Shown one piece after another: positions 25,842 to 35,375 of a DNA stretch of 64,000 nt. How positions within the stretch are numbered: position 1 is the first letter of the stretch; each line of letters begins with the position of its first letter. Source of the DNA: Sideroxydans sp. (GTDB taxonomy: Bacteria; Pseudomonadota; Gammaproteobacteria; Burkholderiales; Gallionellaceae); NCBI GenBank assembly GCA_027310665.1, contig DAIDAJ010000127.1:1-64000 (forward strand), in the 5' to 3' direction. Under the pieces are notes generated by a model. It was given only the letters and a program-made list of their open reading frames with translations. It was not told the origin of the DNA and did not search any database. Position numbers and translations under genes: made by a program.

Positions 25842-26384
25842 TCACGATTTCCTAGCCAGGAATGGAACCATGCGCGTCAGGATGTCATCGCGTTCGATGA
25901 AATGGTGCTTGACGGCGGCACCGACATGGGCGACCACCAGGCCGAGCATGATGTAGTTGAGCATCTCGTGCACCTCGTGCAGCAAGTCGCCGAGTTCCTT
26001 GTTCTTGCCAACCAGGTCGGGCAGCGGCAGTACGCCAAACCAAACGGTCTGGAATCCTTTCGCGGAACTCATCAGCCAGCCTGTGACGGGAACGACGAAG
26101 ATCAATGCATAAAGCAGGTAATGTACGCTTTCGGCGGCGATCTTTTCCCAGTGCCGCATCGTATCCGGCAGGAGCGGCGGGCGGTGCGTTGATCGCCAGA
26201 ATACGCGTATCAGCGCAAACAGGAACACGGTGACGCCTATCCACTTGTGGTAACTGTATAAGCGTAATTTGGTGGGCGAGAGCGGCAGATCGTGCATGTA
26301 CAGCCCCAGCGGGAACGCGGCGAATATCAGCAGGGCGATAAGCCAATGCAGGACCACAGCGGTTTTTGTGTAGCGATCAGCCAT
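25842..26384 (-). CDS. Cytochrome b561
   Basis: 180 aa inner-membrane dihaem cytochrome with four helices. Candidate haem histidines are in VVLHWLIALLIF, YSYHKWIGV, HYLLYALIF and VAHVGAAVKHHF. It moves electrons between the quinone pool and periplasmic acceptors in this family. It is first of a two-gene operon with yceI. The physiological partner is unknown. Confidence 0.9.
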   Translation of the reverse strand: MADRYTKTAVVLHWLIALLIFAAFPLGLYMHDLPLSPTKLRLYSYHKWIGVTVFLFALIRVFWRSTHRPPLLPDTMRHWEKIAAESVHYLLYALIFVVPVTGWLMSSAKGFQTVWFGVLPLPDLVGKNKELGDLLHEVHEMLNYIMLGLVVAHVGAAVKHHFIERDDILTRMVPFLARKS

Positions 26385-26651
26385 TTCTGCCTCTTCAATA
26401 TCTGTTCTTCTTATCCCAATCCTAGTGAAGAGGCCTGCTGCGTGTCAATCAAAGTTTTCCGCTTGTACGGACAGGTCCTGTTGAGGACAGGGAGATGCAA
26501 CTTTTTTTGACGGCCACATTCTAAAGGCACGCCCGGCCGGCGTGGCCGGACTTGAAAATTCCGGATTCGCCCGCATCTGGCAGGGAGTGGCCGGGTGTCA
26601 CAATGTCACACTTCGCGCCGCCTTACTTCGTACTTTTGGAGAGTTTACGCA

Positions 26652-27533
26652 ATGAAACGTATATTTCTGTTCATCCTGACCAATCTCGCGGTCCTGGTGG
26701 TTATCAATTTCACGTTGCGCCTGCTCGGCGTAGATCGTGTCCTGGATCAAAGCGGCGGGATCAATTTCAGCTCGCTGATGGTGATGTCTGCAGTGATCGG
26801 CTTTTCCGGTTCCATCATTTCCCTGTTGATGTCGAAGTGGATGGCCAAGATGTCGGTCGGGGCCCAGGTCATCGAGAACCCGCAAGACCCGACCGAGCGC
26901 TGGCTGGTGGAGACCGTGCGCCGTCACGCGCAAGCCGCCGGTATCGGTATGCCGGAGGTGGCGATCTACGACGCGCCCGATGTGAATGCGTTTGCCACCG
27001 GTTGGAACCGGAATGATGCGTTGGTCGCTGTGAGTACCGGCTTGCTGCACAGCATGAGTCGCGATGAAGCGGAGGCCGTGCTCGGTCACGAGATCAGCCA
27101 CGTTGCCAATGGCGACATGGTCACGCTCGCGCTGATCCAGGGCGTGGTCAATACCTTCGTGGTGTTCTTTGCGAAGATCATCGGTATTCTGGTTGACCGC
27201 GTGCTCCTGAAGAACGATCCGCGCAACGGTCCCGGTATAGGTGCATTCGTCGCGGAGATCGCGGCGCAGATCGTGCTGGGCATCCTGGCCAGTATCATCG
27301 TCATGTGGTTCTCGCGCCAGCGCGAGTTCCGTGCCGATGCGGGCGGAGCGAACCTGGCAGGACGGCAGAAGATGATCGCGGCGCTGGAACGCTTGAAGAT
27401 GAACCATGAGCAAGCCGCGATGCCGCAGAATATGGCGGCGATGGCGATCTCAAGCCAGGGCGGATTTTCCAGATTGTTCATGACGCACCCGCCGCTGGAT
27501 GAACGCATCGAAGCCTTGCGCGCAGCGAAATGA
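26652..27533 (+). CDS. htpX: Membrane protease HtpX
   Basis: 293 aa zinc metalloprotease of the inner membrane that removes misfolded membrane proteins with FtsH. It has two N-terminal helices, the zinc motif HEISH followed by VANGD, two further helices, and a downstream glutamate region ([10 protein letters not shown]). ATG 26652 ([11 protein letters not shown]) is the conserved start; the track's upstream extension is not conserved. The 267-bp upstream gap contains short GC-rich inverted repeats but no heat-shock promoter I could defend. Confidence 0.94.
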   Translation: MKRIFLFILTNLAVLVVINFTLRLLGVDRVLDQSGGINFSSLMVMSAVIGFSGSIISLLMSKWMAKMSVGAQVIENPQDPTERWLVETVRRHAQAAGIGMPEVAIYDAPDVNAFATGWNRNDALVAVSTGLLHSMSRDEAEAVLGHEISHVANGDMVTLALIQGVVNTFVVFFAKIIGILVDRVLLKNDPRNGPGIGAFVAEIAAQIVLGILASIIVMWFSRQREFRADAGGANLAGRQKMIAALERLKMNHEQAAMPQNMAAMAISSQGGFSRLFMTHPPLDERIEALRAAK

Positions 27534-27554
27534 TCAAGAACGACGTGTCGTAAG

Positions 27555-27583
27555 AAAAACGGCGGGATTTATCCGCCGTTTTT
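27555..27583. terminator. Bidirectional intrinsic terminator between htpX and mlaA
   Basis: AAAAACGGCGG and CCGCCGTTTTT form a perfect 11-bp stem around a 7-nt loop. The A-run on one side and the T-run on the other make it work for both convergent genes. It ends four bases before the mlaA stop codon. Confidence 0.85.
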
Positions 27584-27586
27584 CAT

Positions 27587-28297
27587 TCAGTCATCGTCAT
27601 CGAATTTCTCGCGCGGCGGGTTGCCGTCATACACCAGGCTTTGTCTGCGCTGCAGATAGGCATCCCGAATGAAGCTGTAACGGTCGATGATCGCATCATC
27701 CAGCACTTTCTCCTGTTCCAGCAGGCCGACGCGCGTGTCCAGCCCCTCGAGAGCCCAGGCGCTGTTGCGCACCGGAACATCCCTGGTATTGCTGATCACG
27801 CTGAAGTAACTATCCGTGTAGAGTCCCGTTCCGTCGCGTATCGTGCTTGGCCCAAGGACCGGCAGCACCAGATACGGGCCGCTGGGAACACCCCAGTAGC
27901 CGAGCGTCTGGCCGAAATCCTCGTTGTGCTTTTCCAGCCGATCGGTGACGTTGATCAGGCCGAAGATGCCGAACGTGGTGTTGAAAGCCACGCGTGCCGC
28001 ATCGCTGGCGGCCTGCCTGAATTTCAACTGCAATATGTCGTTCGCGGTAACCACCACATCGTCCAGATTGGAAAAGAAGTTGCTGACCATGGTCTTTACG
28101 GGGCCGGGCACGACCTTGTTATAGCCCTGGGCAACCGGTTTGACCACGGCCCGGTCCAGCGTGTCGTTGAATTTATAGACGCCGCGGTTGAAGGATTCGA
28201 AGGGATCTTTTTGCTGTACGTATGAACTCAGATTGATCGAGCTGCAACCTGCCAACAGCAGGCTTGCAAGCAACATGGATATTCGCATCAAAAGCAT
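27587..28297 (-). CDS. mlaA: Outer-membrane lipid asymmetry lipoprotein MlaA (VacJ)
   Basis: 236 aa. The lipoprotein signal ends in LLLAGCSS, so the mature protein starts at the lipidated cysteine. The conserved family core is DPFESFNRGVYKFNDTLD, later GYWGVPSGPYLVLPVLGPS. MlaA sits in the outer membrane and removes mislocalised phospholipids from the outer leaflet, passing them to MlaC. No other mla genes are in the window. The acidic C-terminal tail (KFDDDD) is a small peculiarity. Confidence 0.93.
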   Translation of the reverse strand: MLLMRISMLLASLLLAGCSSINLSSYVQQKDPFESFNRGVYKFNDTLDRAVVKPVAQGYNKVVPGPVKTMVSNFFSNLDDVVVTANDILQLKFRQAASDAARVAFNTTFGIFGLINVTDRLEKHNEDFGQTLGYWGVPSGPYLVLPVLGPSTIRDGTGLYTDSYFSVISNTRDVPVRNSAWALEGLDTRVGLLEQEKVLDDAIIDRYSFIRDAYLQRRQSLVYDGNPPREKFDDDD

Positions 28298-28402
28298 GAA
28301 CGTGTGGGAGAGCCAAAAGAATAGTCTTGATTATAGGGGGAAACCAGTGCCCGGTGCATCCGTCTTGTTGCAATCGGGGCAAAGCGTTTAGTATGCGCGG
28401 CT

Positions 28403-30250
28403 ATGGATACATCCTCCCCTGTGAGCAGCCGCCAGACTTCGTTGCGCATCGGCGCCATCTTTCTGATGCTGGCGTTTCTTGAGTTGGCTTGGCTGCATGC
28501 GTTATCCCCGCTGGAAAATCGCCTGTCCGACTGGTTCGTGCGTCAACAGGCGCAGGGACTGGTGCCGGATAAGGACATCGTTATCGTCGATATCGACGAT
28601 GCCAGTCTTGCACGGATGCAGGATACGGCTGGAAGCTGGCCATGGCCGCGCTCGGTGCATGGCGAACTGGTTCAAGGGATCGCCAGACAACAGCCCAAGG
28701 CTATCGTGTTCGATATCCTGTTCAGTGAACGCGACGAATTCAGGCCGGATAGCGACCGCGAGTTCAATCGCTCGCTGCAAGGACTGAACAATGTGTATTT
28801 CCCGATGGTGAGGCGCGATGCGGAGCTGGACAAACAGGGCGCTCCCGCTGTCCAAGTGGCGGCCATGCTCGGCTTGCAGCGCACGGAACATGCGGACGAC
28901 GGTGCTCGCATCGCCGTGTTGCCGCCCCTGGCCGTGGATCCGGCGCACTGGCGCACGGGCACCATCAATTTTGAGGAGGATTCCGACGGCGTCGGACGGC
29001 GCTACCAGCTTTATACCGACGCGTACGGTTGGCTCATTCCGTCATTGCCGGCGAGAGTGGCGCAGGATCTGGGCTATGCGGTGCCAAAACAGCCGGACAT
29101 GGTGCTGGCCTGGCGCGGGGAGCCGGGAGCGTACAAGCACATTTCCTATGTGGATCTGTACGAGGATTTCAATCGCGAGCATGCGCAGCGCCCCGCCGAC
29201 GAATTGAAGGGCAAGATCGTCATCATCGGTACGGCAGCGACGGGTCTGCACGACGTGCGTGTGACGCCGATGGCCAGTCTCTATCCCGGCATGGAGATAT
29301 TGGCGACTGCCATCGACGACCTGAAGAACCAGCGCATGATGCACCGTACTCTCGGCGACTTCGCCCTGTACCTGACGTTCCTGTTGCTGGCCTTGCTGAA
29401 CATCGCCTTCCTGCGCGGCATGAATGCGATCAAGGTGGGTGTCGCTCTGCTCTCGACCAGCCTGCTGGCGCTGCTCGTCAGTTACCTTGCGGTGGCCCGG
29501 CTTTATTTGCTGCCGGTGCTGTCGCCGCTGATGCTGGCGTGGGCATGCTACTTTGTTTTTGCCCTGCGCGAATATCTGCTGGAACGCAAATCACGGGAGC
29601 AGGCGGTGCGGATGTTCAGCCGCTTCGTCAACCCGCACGTGGTCAAAGAACTGGTCGCACATGGCGGCCTGAGTCGCGCGGGCGAGAGCCGCCAGATCAC
29701 CATCCTGTTCTCCGACATACGCGGCTTCACCACCTTGTCGGAAAAACGCACGCCGCAACAGGTAGTCGATCTGCTCAACCGCTATTTCACGCTGCAGGTC
29801 GAGGTGGTGTTCCGTCACGGCGGTTCGCTGGACAAGTTCATCGGCGATGCCATCATGGCGTTCTGGGGCGCTCCGCTGGATGACCCGCACCATGCACGCC
29901 ATGCGGTGGAAGCAGCGATCGAGATGGGCCGGGTGTTGCAGCGGTTCAAGAAGGAATTGGGCGAGGAGGATGCGAACTTCGATGTGGGCATCGGCATCCA
30001 TACCGGCCCGGCCGTGGTCGGGCTGATCGGCTCCGAACAGCGTCGCGAATATACCGCGATCGGCGACACGGTGAATCTCGGCAGCCGCATCGAGGGGCTG
30101 ACCAAGGGAGTGTCGCGCATCCTGGTCTCGCGCGAGACGATGGAAGCCTGTGGCGACGCGTTCGAATTCAAGTCATTCGGGTCGTTTAAAGTCAAGGGGC
30201 GCGAGCAGGAAGTGGAATTGTTTGCGCCAGTCGAAAAGGAAGGAGCTTGA
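28403..30250 (+). CDS. CHASE2-domain adenylate cyclase
   Basis: 615 aa integral membrane sensor. Helix 1 is followed by a periplasmic CHASE2 domain (residues ~40-320, with FDILFSERDEF), three transmembrane helices (~330-400), and a class III cyclase domain. Metal aspartates are in LFSDIRGFTTL and FIGDAIMAFWG. The lysine in LDKFIGD and the TAIGDTVNLGSRIEG region favour ATP over GTP. It is transcribed with an SH3-domain protein and an M48 protease, so the signal may concern the envelope (inference). Confidence 0.9.
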   Translation: MDTSSPVSSRQTSLRIGAIFLMLAFLELAWLHALSPLENRLSDWFVRQQAQGLVPDKDIVIVDIDDASLARMQDTAGSWPWPRSVHGELVQGIARQQPKAIVFDILFSERDEFRPDSDREFNRSLQGLNNVYFPMVRRDAELDKQGAPAVQVAAMLGLQRTEHADDGARIAVLPPLAVDPAHWRTGTINFEEDSDGVGRRYQLYTDAYGWLIPSLPARVAQDLGYAVPKQPDMVLAWRGEPGAYKHISYVDLYEDFNREHAQRPADELKGKIVIIGTAATGLHDVRVTPMASLYPGMEILATAIDDLKNQRMMHRTLGDFALYLTFLLLALLNIAFLRGMNAIKVGVALLSTSLLALLVSYLAVARLYLLPVLSPLMLAWACYFVFALREYLLERKSREQAVRMFSRFVNPHVVKELVAHGGLSRAGESRQITILFSDIRGFTTLSEKRTPQQVVDLLNRYFTLQVEVVFRHGGSLDKFIGDAIMAFWGAPLDDPHHARHAVEAAIEMGRVLQRFKKELGEEDANFDVGIGIHTGPAVVGLIGSEQRREYTAIGDTVNLGSRIEGLTKGVSRILVSRETMEACGDAFEFKSFGSFKVKGREQEVELFAPVEKEGA

Positions 30251-30252
30251 TA

Positions 30253-30747
30253 ATGAAGAACGTCTTTGCATTATGTTTGCTGCTCGGCTTTGTGCCGGCA
30301 GCGTGGGCCGGGGGATACGCCTACACAATACGCGCCAGCGAACTGAAAGCAAAACCCTACACCGACGCGCAGACGTTGACTTCGCTACCCCCCCGCAGCA
30401 AGGTCGAGGTGCTGGGGAGGCAGGCGGGCTGGACCCACGTCAGATCGATCTCTTTCAGCGGCTGGGTGAAGATGCTGAACCTGCAACTGGAAGCGAATGA
30501 CCAGAGCAAGCGCGGAGACAACGGCTTAAGTGCCTTGTTCAATGTTGCCTCCACCGGCAGGAGCAGCAGCACGGTGACTACGGGGATACGGGGTCTTTCG
30601 GAAGAACAGTTGAAGAACACGAAACCCGACCCGCAGGAGCTGCAGGCTGCGAAGCGTTATGCCGTGAGCCGCCAGGAGGCGCAGCGTTTCGCTGCCGCAG
30701 GCAAGCTGCACGCGCAGAGCATGGATTATCTGAGTGGAGGCCAATGA
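30253..30747 (+). CDS. Secreted SH3-domain protein
   Basis: 164 aa. A signal peptide (cleavage after PAAWAG) precedes one bacterial SH3 domain (residues ~20-85; AYTIRASELKAKPYTDAQTLTSLP). The tail is Ser/Gln-rich and contains GIRGLSEEQLKNT. ATG 30253 is used; the track's TTG two codons earlier is unlikely. It lies 2 bp after the cyclase gene and overlaps the M48 gene by ATGA. SH3 domains in the periplasm commonly bind peptidoglycan. Confidence 0.82.
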   Translation: MKNVFALCLLLGFVPAAWAGGYAYTIRASELKAKPYTDAQTLTSLPPRSKVEVLGRQAGWTHVRSISFSGWVKMLNLQLEANDQSKRGDNGLSALFNVASTGRSSSTVTTGIRGLSEEQLKNTKPDPQELQAAKRYAVSRQEAQRFAAAGKLHAQSMDYLSGGQ

Positions 30748-31598
30748 TGGGAACGAATCGGGCGATGGTCTTGTTGTGCCTGCTGGCTGCGGCGCTGCCC
30801 GCTGCGGCATTCGACTTGGGCAGCATCGACTGGCAAAAAGCGGTCGATACCGTGCAGAAAGTTCAGAAAGCCAATACCGACATCGATGAACCGCAGGAGA
30901 TCGCGCTGGGCGAGGGGATCGCCAGCAACCTGCTGGGCGCGGCCCCTCTGCTGGACAATCCGGCAGCTCAGCAATATGTGAACCGCGTAGGACGCTGGCT
31001 CGCCCTGCAAACGGAACGTCCCGATCTGCCCTGGCAATTCGGGGTGCTGGACGACAACGATGTGAATGCCTTCGCCGCCCCGGGCGGCTATGTGTTCATC
31101 ACCAAGGGACTGTTGGCGCAAATGAACAGTGAAGCGGAACTCGCCGGCGTGCTGGCGCACGAGATATCGCATGTGTTGCGCAAGCATCATCTGCAGGCGA
31201 TCAAAAAGGGAGCACGAACCGAGTTGCTGTCCGACCTTGCGAACGAGGCGCTGAAGGGCAAAGGCGCCAATCCCGCGCTGAACAAGCTGGTCAGCGCGGG
31301 AACGGAGGTATATGCGCGCGGTTTGGACAAGAGCGACGAGTTCGAGGCTGACCGCATGGGGGTGGTGATCGCCGCACGGGGCGGCTACGATCCCTACGGA
31401 TTGCCCGCAGTGCTACAGACGCTGCAATCGATCAATCCCAGTGATTCCAGCGTGGCGTTGATGTTCAAGACTCATCCCGCGCTGGCGGATCGCCTGAGTC
31501 TGCTGGACAAGGAGATGACGGGCCAATTCGGCAAGTTTGACAATCAGCCCGACCTCGCCCCGCGCTTCTTCCAGGCATTGGGTGCGGGAAAGAAATAA
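30744..31598 (+). CDS. Periplasmic M48-family metalloprotease
   Basis: 284 aa, signal peptide ending near LPAAAF. The zinc motif is HEISHVLRKH and the third ligand region is SDEFEADRMGVVIA. It resembles the protease domain of BepA/LoiP without the TPR part. As third gene of the cyclase-SH3-protease operon it may degrade or mature outer-membrane proteins. The start overlaps the SH3 gene stop; two consecutive ATG codons are possible. Confidence 0.87.
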   Translation: MMGTNRAMVLLCLLAAALPAAAFDLGSIDWQKAVDTVQKVQKANTDIDEPQEIALGEGIASNLLGAAPLLDNPAAQQYVNRVGRWLALQTERPDLPWQFGVLDDNDVNAFAAPGGYVFITKGLLAQMNSEAELAGVLAHEISHVLRKHHLQAIKKGARTELLSDLANEALKGKGANPALNKLVSAGTEVYARGLDKSDEFEADRMGVVIAARGGYDPYGLPAVLQTLQSINPSDSSVALMFKTHPALADRLSLLDKEMTGQFGKFDNQPDLAPRFFQALGAGKK

Positions 31599-31674
31599 GG
31601 CGTGCAGGACGAGCGGTCGCCGGCCCCCCGTTTGGCTGGCCGGGGTCGACGCGAGAATGGTTGAGTCCGCCGTA

Positions 31675-32217
31675 TCACAGATCAGACAGGGGTTTGTCGG
31701 CAAGCTTGTCATCCTTGACGCTCAATTGCCCGATGACCTCGACCAGGGACCTGTCCAAAGCAAGCAAAGCCGACTCGGATAACCCCTGCAGCGCTTCCGG
31801 CAGTATTCCTTCCGCGGGCCCCGGTGCATTTTTCAGTATCTTTGAGGCAGCTTCAGTCAGCCGCAAACCAACCCGCCTCTGGTCCTCCTTGCTTCGCTCC
31901 TTGATTACCAGTCCGTGCGCGACAAGCTTCTCGACAAGCTGACTGCAGGTCGATTGGTGTATGGACAGGCGCTCGGCCAGTTCAGAAACGCCGATATCTG
32001 GAGTCTTTGCCACTTCCTGCAGTATCCACAATTGCGAACCGGTGACTCCGCAGCTTTCCTCCACCTCGCGAAAATGCTGGCGAACAGAGCCGAAGATGAT
32101 GCGGAATTTCTTAAGCACCTGAACCGAAAGCTGACTTTTGTTGCGCTTGGCCAATTCAGTGCCTCTTTCCGGGGATCGTGCAGCCCGGTTCGGGATCGTA
32201 TCTCCCCGAAAAAACAT
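31675..32217 (-). CDS. MarR-family transcriptional regulator
   Basis: 180 aa. The winged helix is clear: SELAERLSIHQSTCSQLVEKLVAHGLVIKERSKEDQRRVGLRLTE with the expected DxRR wing. The N-terminal ~25 residues before KRNKSQL are extra and may not be translated. It diverges from the Pal-like lipoprotein gene at 32319, and the AT-rich gap (TATCATATGTATTCATG near 32222) could hold its operator. The ligand is unknown. Confidence 0.86.
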   Translation of the reverse strand: MFFRGDTIPNRAARSPERGTELAKRNKSQLSVQVLKKFRIIFGSVRQHFREVEESCGVTGSQLWILQEVAKTPDIGVSELAERLSIHQSTCSQLVEKLVAHGLVIKERSKEDQRRVGLRLTEAASKILKNAPGPAEGILPEALQGLSESALLALDRSLVEVIGQLSVKDDKLADKPLSDL

Positions 32218-32318
32218 TTATATCATATGTATTCATGTCAACTTAATTCACTCCGATGCGTTTAAGGCAGTGCTTTGACTGGTTTCTGTTTGTTAAATCT
32301 TTGGTAAGGAAATATATC

Positions 32319-32831
32319 ATGAAAAAAATCGCATTCGTTCTGGCGTCATTACTGGTAGCCGCATGCTCGTCCACCCACAAGGCTGATACGGCGGCCGCAC
32401 CGCAAGCTGCGCCGCAAACGACCGCCAGCCCTGCGACGGCTTCGGCAACGCCAGCCGAACTGGCTGCGAGCAAGCTTGCGTCCGAACTGCAGGGGCTTCA
32501 AAAGGAAAGCGTTTATTTTGATTTCGACAAGTATGCCGTAAAACCGGAATATCAGGATGCGATTCAGAAGCAGGCCAGTTTCATCAAGGAGCACAAGAAT
32601 GACGTGGTCACGCTGGAAGGCAATGCGGACGAGCGCGGGAGCGAGAAATACAATCTGGCTTTGGGAAACAGGCGCGCAATTGCTGTCCTGAAAAGCCTGG
32701 AGCGCCTGGGGGTGCCGGCCTCCCAGATCAGGACTGTAAGCCTCGGGAAAGATCATCCGCGCCTCGCGTGCCACGAAGAGAAATGCTGGAAAGAGAATCG
32801 CCGGGTCGATTTCGCGCACAAGCTTAACTAG
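32319..32831 (+). CDS. OmpA/Pal-like lipoprotein, copy 1
   Basis: 170 aa. The lipoprotein signal (MKKIAFVLASLLVAACSS) is followed by an Ala/Thr/Pro-rich linker and a C-terminal OmpA-like peptidoglycan-binding domain (FDFDKYAVKPEYQD, LEGNADERGSEKYN, RRVDF). AAGGA lies upstream of ATG 32319; the longer ORF is rejected. It is close to a second copy at 35692, sharing the CHEEKCWKENRRVDF ending with its two cysteines. No tol genes are nearby, so it may be an accessory Pal rather than the Tol-Pal member. Confidence 0.88.
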   Translation: MKKIAFVLASLLVAACSSTHKADTAAAPQAAPQTTASPATASATPAELAASKLASELQGLQKESVYFDFDKYAVKPEYQDAIQKQASFIKEHKNDVVTLEGNADERGSEKYNLALGNRRAIAVLKSLERLGVPASQIRTVSLGKDHPRLACHEEKCWKENRRVDFAHKLN

Positions 32832-32982
32832 CAATAGTGGCTGCATTGCCGGCCGGAGATAAGGGAAGCCCGGCTTTGGCCGGGGCAAATGCGGACTCGC
32901 GGTTCGGCCGGGTTTTCCTCATGCCGCGATCCCAGTTTCATTCTTTTATCAAAGTGCGGCAATTCGCGACGGTGGCCCGGTG

Positions 32983-33342
32983 ATGGATGAAGGGAAACGC
33001 AAGGTGCTTGTGTTGACCGTCCTTTACGTCGCTTTCCTGTGCGGGTCGTGGCTCTGGTTTCATCCGCACTTCGTAACCCAGCGGATTCGCGGACAGATAT
33101 CCATCGGTGCAAGTGCCCGGGAGGTCGAAAAAGCATTCCACGTACGGACGTACGACTTTCCAGGCTCGGCTTATTGTGAAGCGGACGGTCCGCCTGTCGT
33201 CACCCGGATCGCAATAGACGAAAGCGCAAGGATCCCGATCCTGCCGGTCCCGATGGTCATGGTCACGACGACCGTTTTTTGCTTCGATCACAACGATAAA
33301 TTGGTCGGCATGAAATCCGAGCGGTGGTTCGATGAGTTATAG
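32983..33342 (+). CDS. Membrane-anchored hypothetical protein
   Basis: 119 aa. One N-terminal helix (VLVLTVLYVAFLCGSWLWF) anchors a short periplasmic part with three cysteines in all and a repeated aliphatic-proline segment (ILPVPMVMVTT). No family was recognised. GTG 32980 and ATG 32983 are both possible and neither has a good ribosome-binding site. Confidence 0.55.
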   Translation: MDEGKRKVLVLTVLYVAFLCGSWLWFHPHFVTQRIRGQISIGASAREVEKAFHVRTYDFPGSAYCEADGPPVVTRIAIDESARIPILPVPMVMVTTTVFCFDHNDKLVGMKSERWFDEL

Positions 33343-33578
33343 GATTGCCAATTGCGTATCGAATTGTTTGCAAACACTCCTGTCGGCGCTGGAGGCCTTG
33401 ACTGATCCGGTGAATATCCGCTTAGGGTTCGCTCCAGCTTTCGAGCGCTCATACTGCAATGTCGATGAAGTCGGATTGGCACGAATTCCTGATTTCCAGA
33501 AACTCTTGATTGGCGATGCTGCGCAGAGCTTCGGTCAAGCGGATAAAATATCGAATCATCCCGATTGGTGCACTTGAA

Positions 33579-34091
33579 ATGATAGAAACCCTTACGCTAA
33601 TTACGCTTTGCGTCCTGTTCCTGATCTTCTTCCGTCCCGGCAAAACCCCCCCTCTGGAGAGTCAGCTCGTGATCGAACGGCCGGGGCAGTACAGAATCAT
33701 GCTCGCGCCAAAATTGAATCTGGCTCAACCCTTTATTGAAGCGATCATCGATCGGCTGGCGAAGTCGAACGTTTCGACACAGCGTGGCAGCGCCAGGCAA
33801 TTCTTTGCGGTCAGCGACAGGCAAGTGGCGACTGCCCACGGTGATATCTACCTGCTGGCGATCATCGTTCGTGAAGGAATGATCCATTTTGTCGGGGTGC
33901 AGCCAGTGTCAGGCGATCCCGCAAAGCACCTTGAAACCATCAAAGCCAACGCTAAGGATCTGCTTGAGGACTTCCCGATCAGCGACGAGCGCAGCAGGGC
34001 ACTTGAAGACAGCCTGTTTGGCGCAATTCAGGAAGCATCCAGGGAGAGAGGGATAGTCGTTGATCAATTGAAGGACCAGGCTGATATATAA
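33579..34091 (+). CDS. Membrane-anchored hypothetical protein
   Basis: 170 aa. ATG 33579 starts just before an N-terminal helix (MIETLTLITLCVLFLIFF); the track's extra 23 residues are poorly supported. The rest is soluble, with a regular alternation of strands and helices (QLVIERPGQYRIMLAP, then HGDIYLLAIIVREGMIHFVGVQPV). No family was recognised. It converges on the ClC gene. Confidence 0.55.
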   Translation: MIETLTLITLCVLFLIFFRPGKTPPLESQLVIERPGQYRIMLAPKLNLAQPFIEAIIDRLAKSNVSTQRGSARQFFAVSDRQVATAHGDIYLLAIIVREGMIHFVGVQPVSGDPAKHLETIKANAKDLLEDFPISDERSRALEDSLFGAIQEASRERGIVVDQLKDQADI

Positions 34092-34115
34092 GTGCCAGCG
34101 GTCGAAACAGTGCCT

Positions 34116-35375
34116 TTAGCGCTTGCCAATGAGATTTCGGGCAAGCGTGTGAAATAGCGGCGCGGGGCACACCAGCTGCGAGCTGAGCTTTGCAATGAAC
34201 GCTGCAGCCATCAAGGGCAATATCATTTCGTGGCTGTCTATCATTTCCATGACGATGACGAACGCAGTGATGGGCGCCTGGGTGACTCCGGAAAAGTAGG
34301 CAACCATCCCTATTATGATCACCGCACTGGCCGGCACGGAAGTGAACAAGTGGGCGATATTGGCGCCGAATCCGGCACCTGCGGAAAGTGTGGGCGCCAT
34401 GAGTCCGCCGGGTATTCCGCTGACGTATGAAACGGCGGTCGCCGCCATCTTCAGCAGCCCATAGCTCTCTGGCAGTACGGTGCTGCCGTCAATGAGCGAT
34501 TTCGCCTCGCTGTAACCGCCGCCGTAAGTCGTATTGCCGGACGCCATTCCCACCAGCGCGAGAAGCAGCCCGCATAATGCAGCAAAGGCAATCGGCTGTG
34601 CCTGCATCCATGCCCCCATCCTTCCTGCCAATCCTTTGTTGATTTCGATCAGCGTGCGGCTAAACACGCCGCCGAGCAGGCCTCCCGCCAGACCGCAGAC
34701 GACAACCATTCCCCACTCGCTGCCGAAGGCGAGCGATTGCGAGGTGTGGCCGAAATAGGAGTAATTTCCGAGCAGCGCAAGCGAGGTTATACCGGCGATG
34801 ATTACGGTCATGAGTATGGTCGAACTGTTATGTTCCTCGAAGGATCGGCTCATTTCCTCAATGGCGAACACGATTCCGGCCAGCGGGGTATTGAACGCCG
34901 CTGCGACTCCGGCTGCGGCGCCTGCAAGGATCAGGCCTTTGTCGAGATCGTGCTTCGGGAAGCGCGCAAACTTGCCCAGGCTGTGCATGATGGACGCACC
35001 GATCTGGACGGATGGCCCCTCGCGTCCTATCGACGCGCCAACCATCAATCCCGCGATGGTGAGAACGATCTTTCCGCTCGTCACCCGCAGGCTGAGCACC
35101 TGCTCGCGGATTCTGCTGGTTTCTTCAGGGTCAAGTGCTGCGATGGTCTGCGGAATGCCGCTGCCCTGTGCACCGGAAAAGAATTTCCTGGTCAAGAAAA
35201 CGATGACCACAAGCCCAAGCGGCGTAAGGAGCAGGGGAAGATACGGTGAAATGGCGAGCAGCCTGTGGAAAACTCCGTTCGCCCACTCGCAGACCACTGC
35301 AAACACAATCGCAACCAATCCGACGCTGATCGCTCCGCACCAGAATACGAGCCTGCGTTTCCACTCCAGTATCAG
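34116..35375 (-). CDS. ClC-family chloride channel/transporter
   Basis: About 419 aa inner-membrane ClC protein. Selectivity-filter motifs are GSGIPQ, GREGPSVQ (with the gating glutamate) and GIPGGLMAPTLSAG. The track starts at TTG 35318, but family-like sequence (ILEWKRRLVFWCGAISVG) continues upstream in frame to a TAG at 35391. That stretch has no ATG, GTG or TTG. A CTG at 35375 lies five bases after GGAGG and is taken as the start, so initiation is unusual or the start codon has mutated. No C-terminal CBS domains are present. Confidence 0.85.
   Translation of the reverse strand: MILEWKRRLVFWCGAISVGLVAIVFAVVCEWANGVFHRLLAISPYLPLLLTPLGLVVIVFLTRKFFSGAQGSGIPQTIAALDPEETSRIREQVLSLRVTSGKIVLTIAGLMVGASIGREGPSVQIGASIMHSLGKFARFPKHDLDKGLILAGAAAGVAAAFNTPLAGIVFAIEEMSRSFEEHNSSTILMTVIIAGITSLALLGNYSYFGHTSQSLAFGSEWGMVVVCGLAGGLLGGVFSRTLIEINKGLAGRMGAWMQAQPIAFAALCGLLLALVGMASGNTTYGGGYSEAKSLIDGSTVLPESYGLLKMAATAVSYVSGIPGGLMAPTLSAGAGFGANIAHLFTSVPASAVIIIGMVAYFSGVTQAPITAFVIVMEMIDSHEMILPLMAAAFIAKLSSQLVCPAPLFHTLARNLIGKR

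Noticed and set aside
30357-30826. Overlapping minus-strand ORFs across the SH3/M48 junction
   Set aside because: Shadows of two signal-peptide-bearing genes with coupled ATGA overlap.
32855-32882. GC hairpin after the first Pal gene (CCCGGC...GGCCGGG)
   Set aside because: No T-run follows, so there is not enough to call a terminator.
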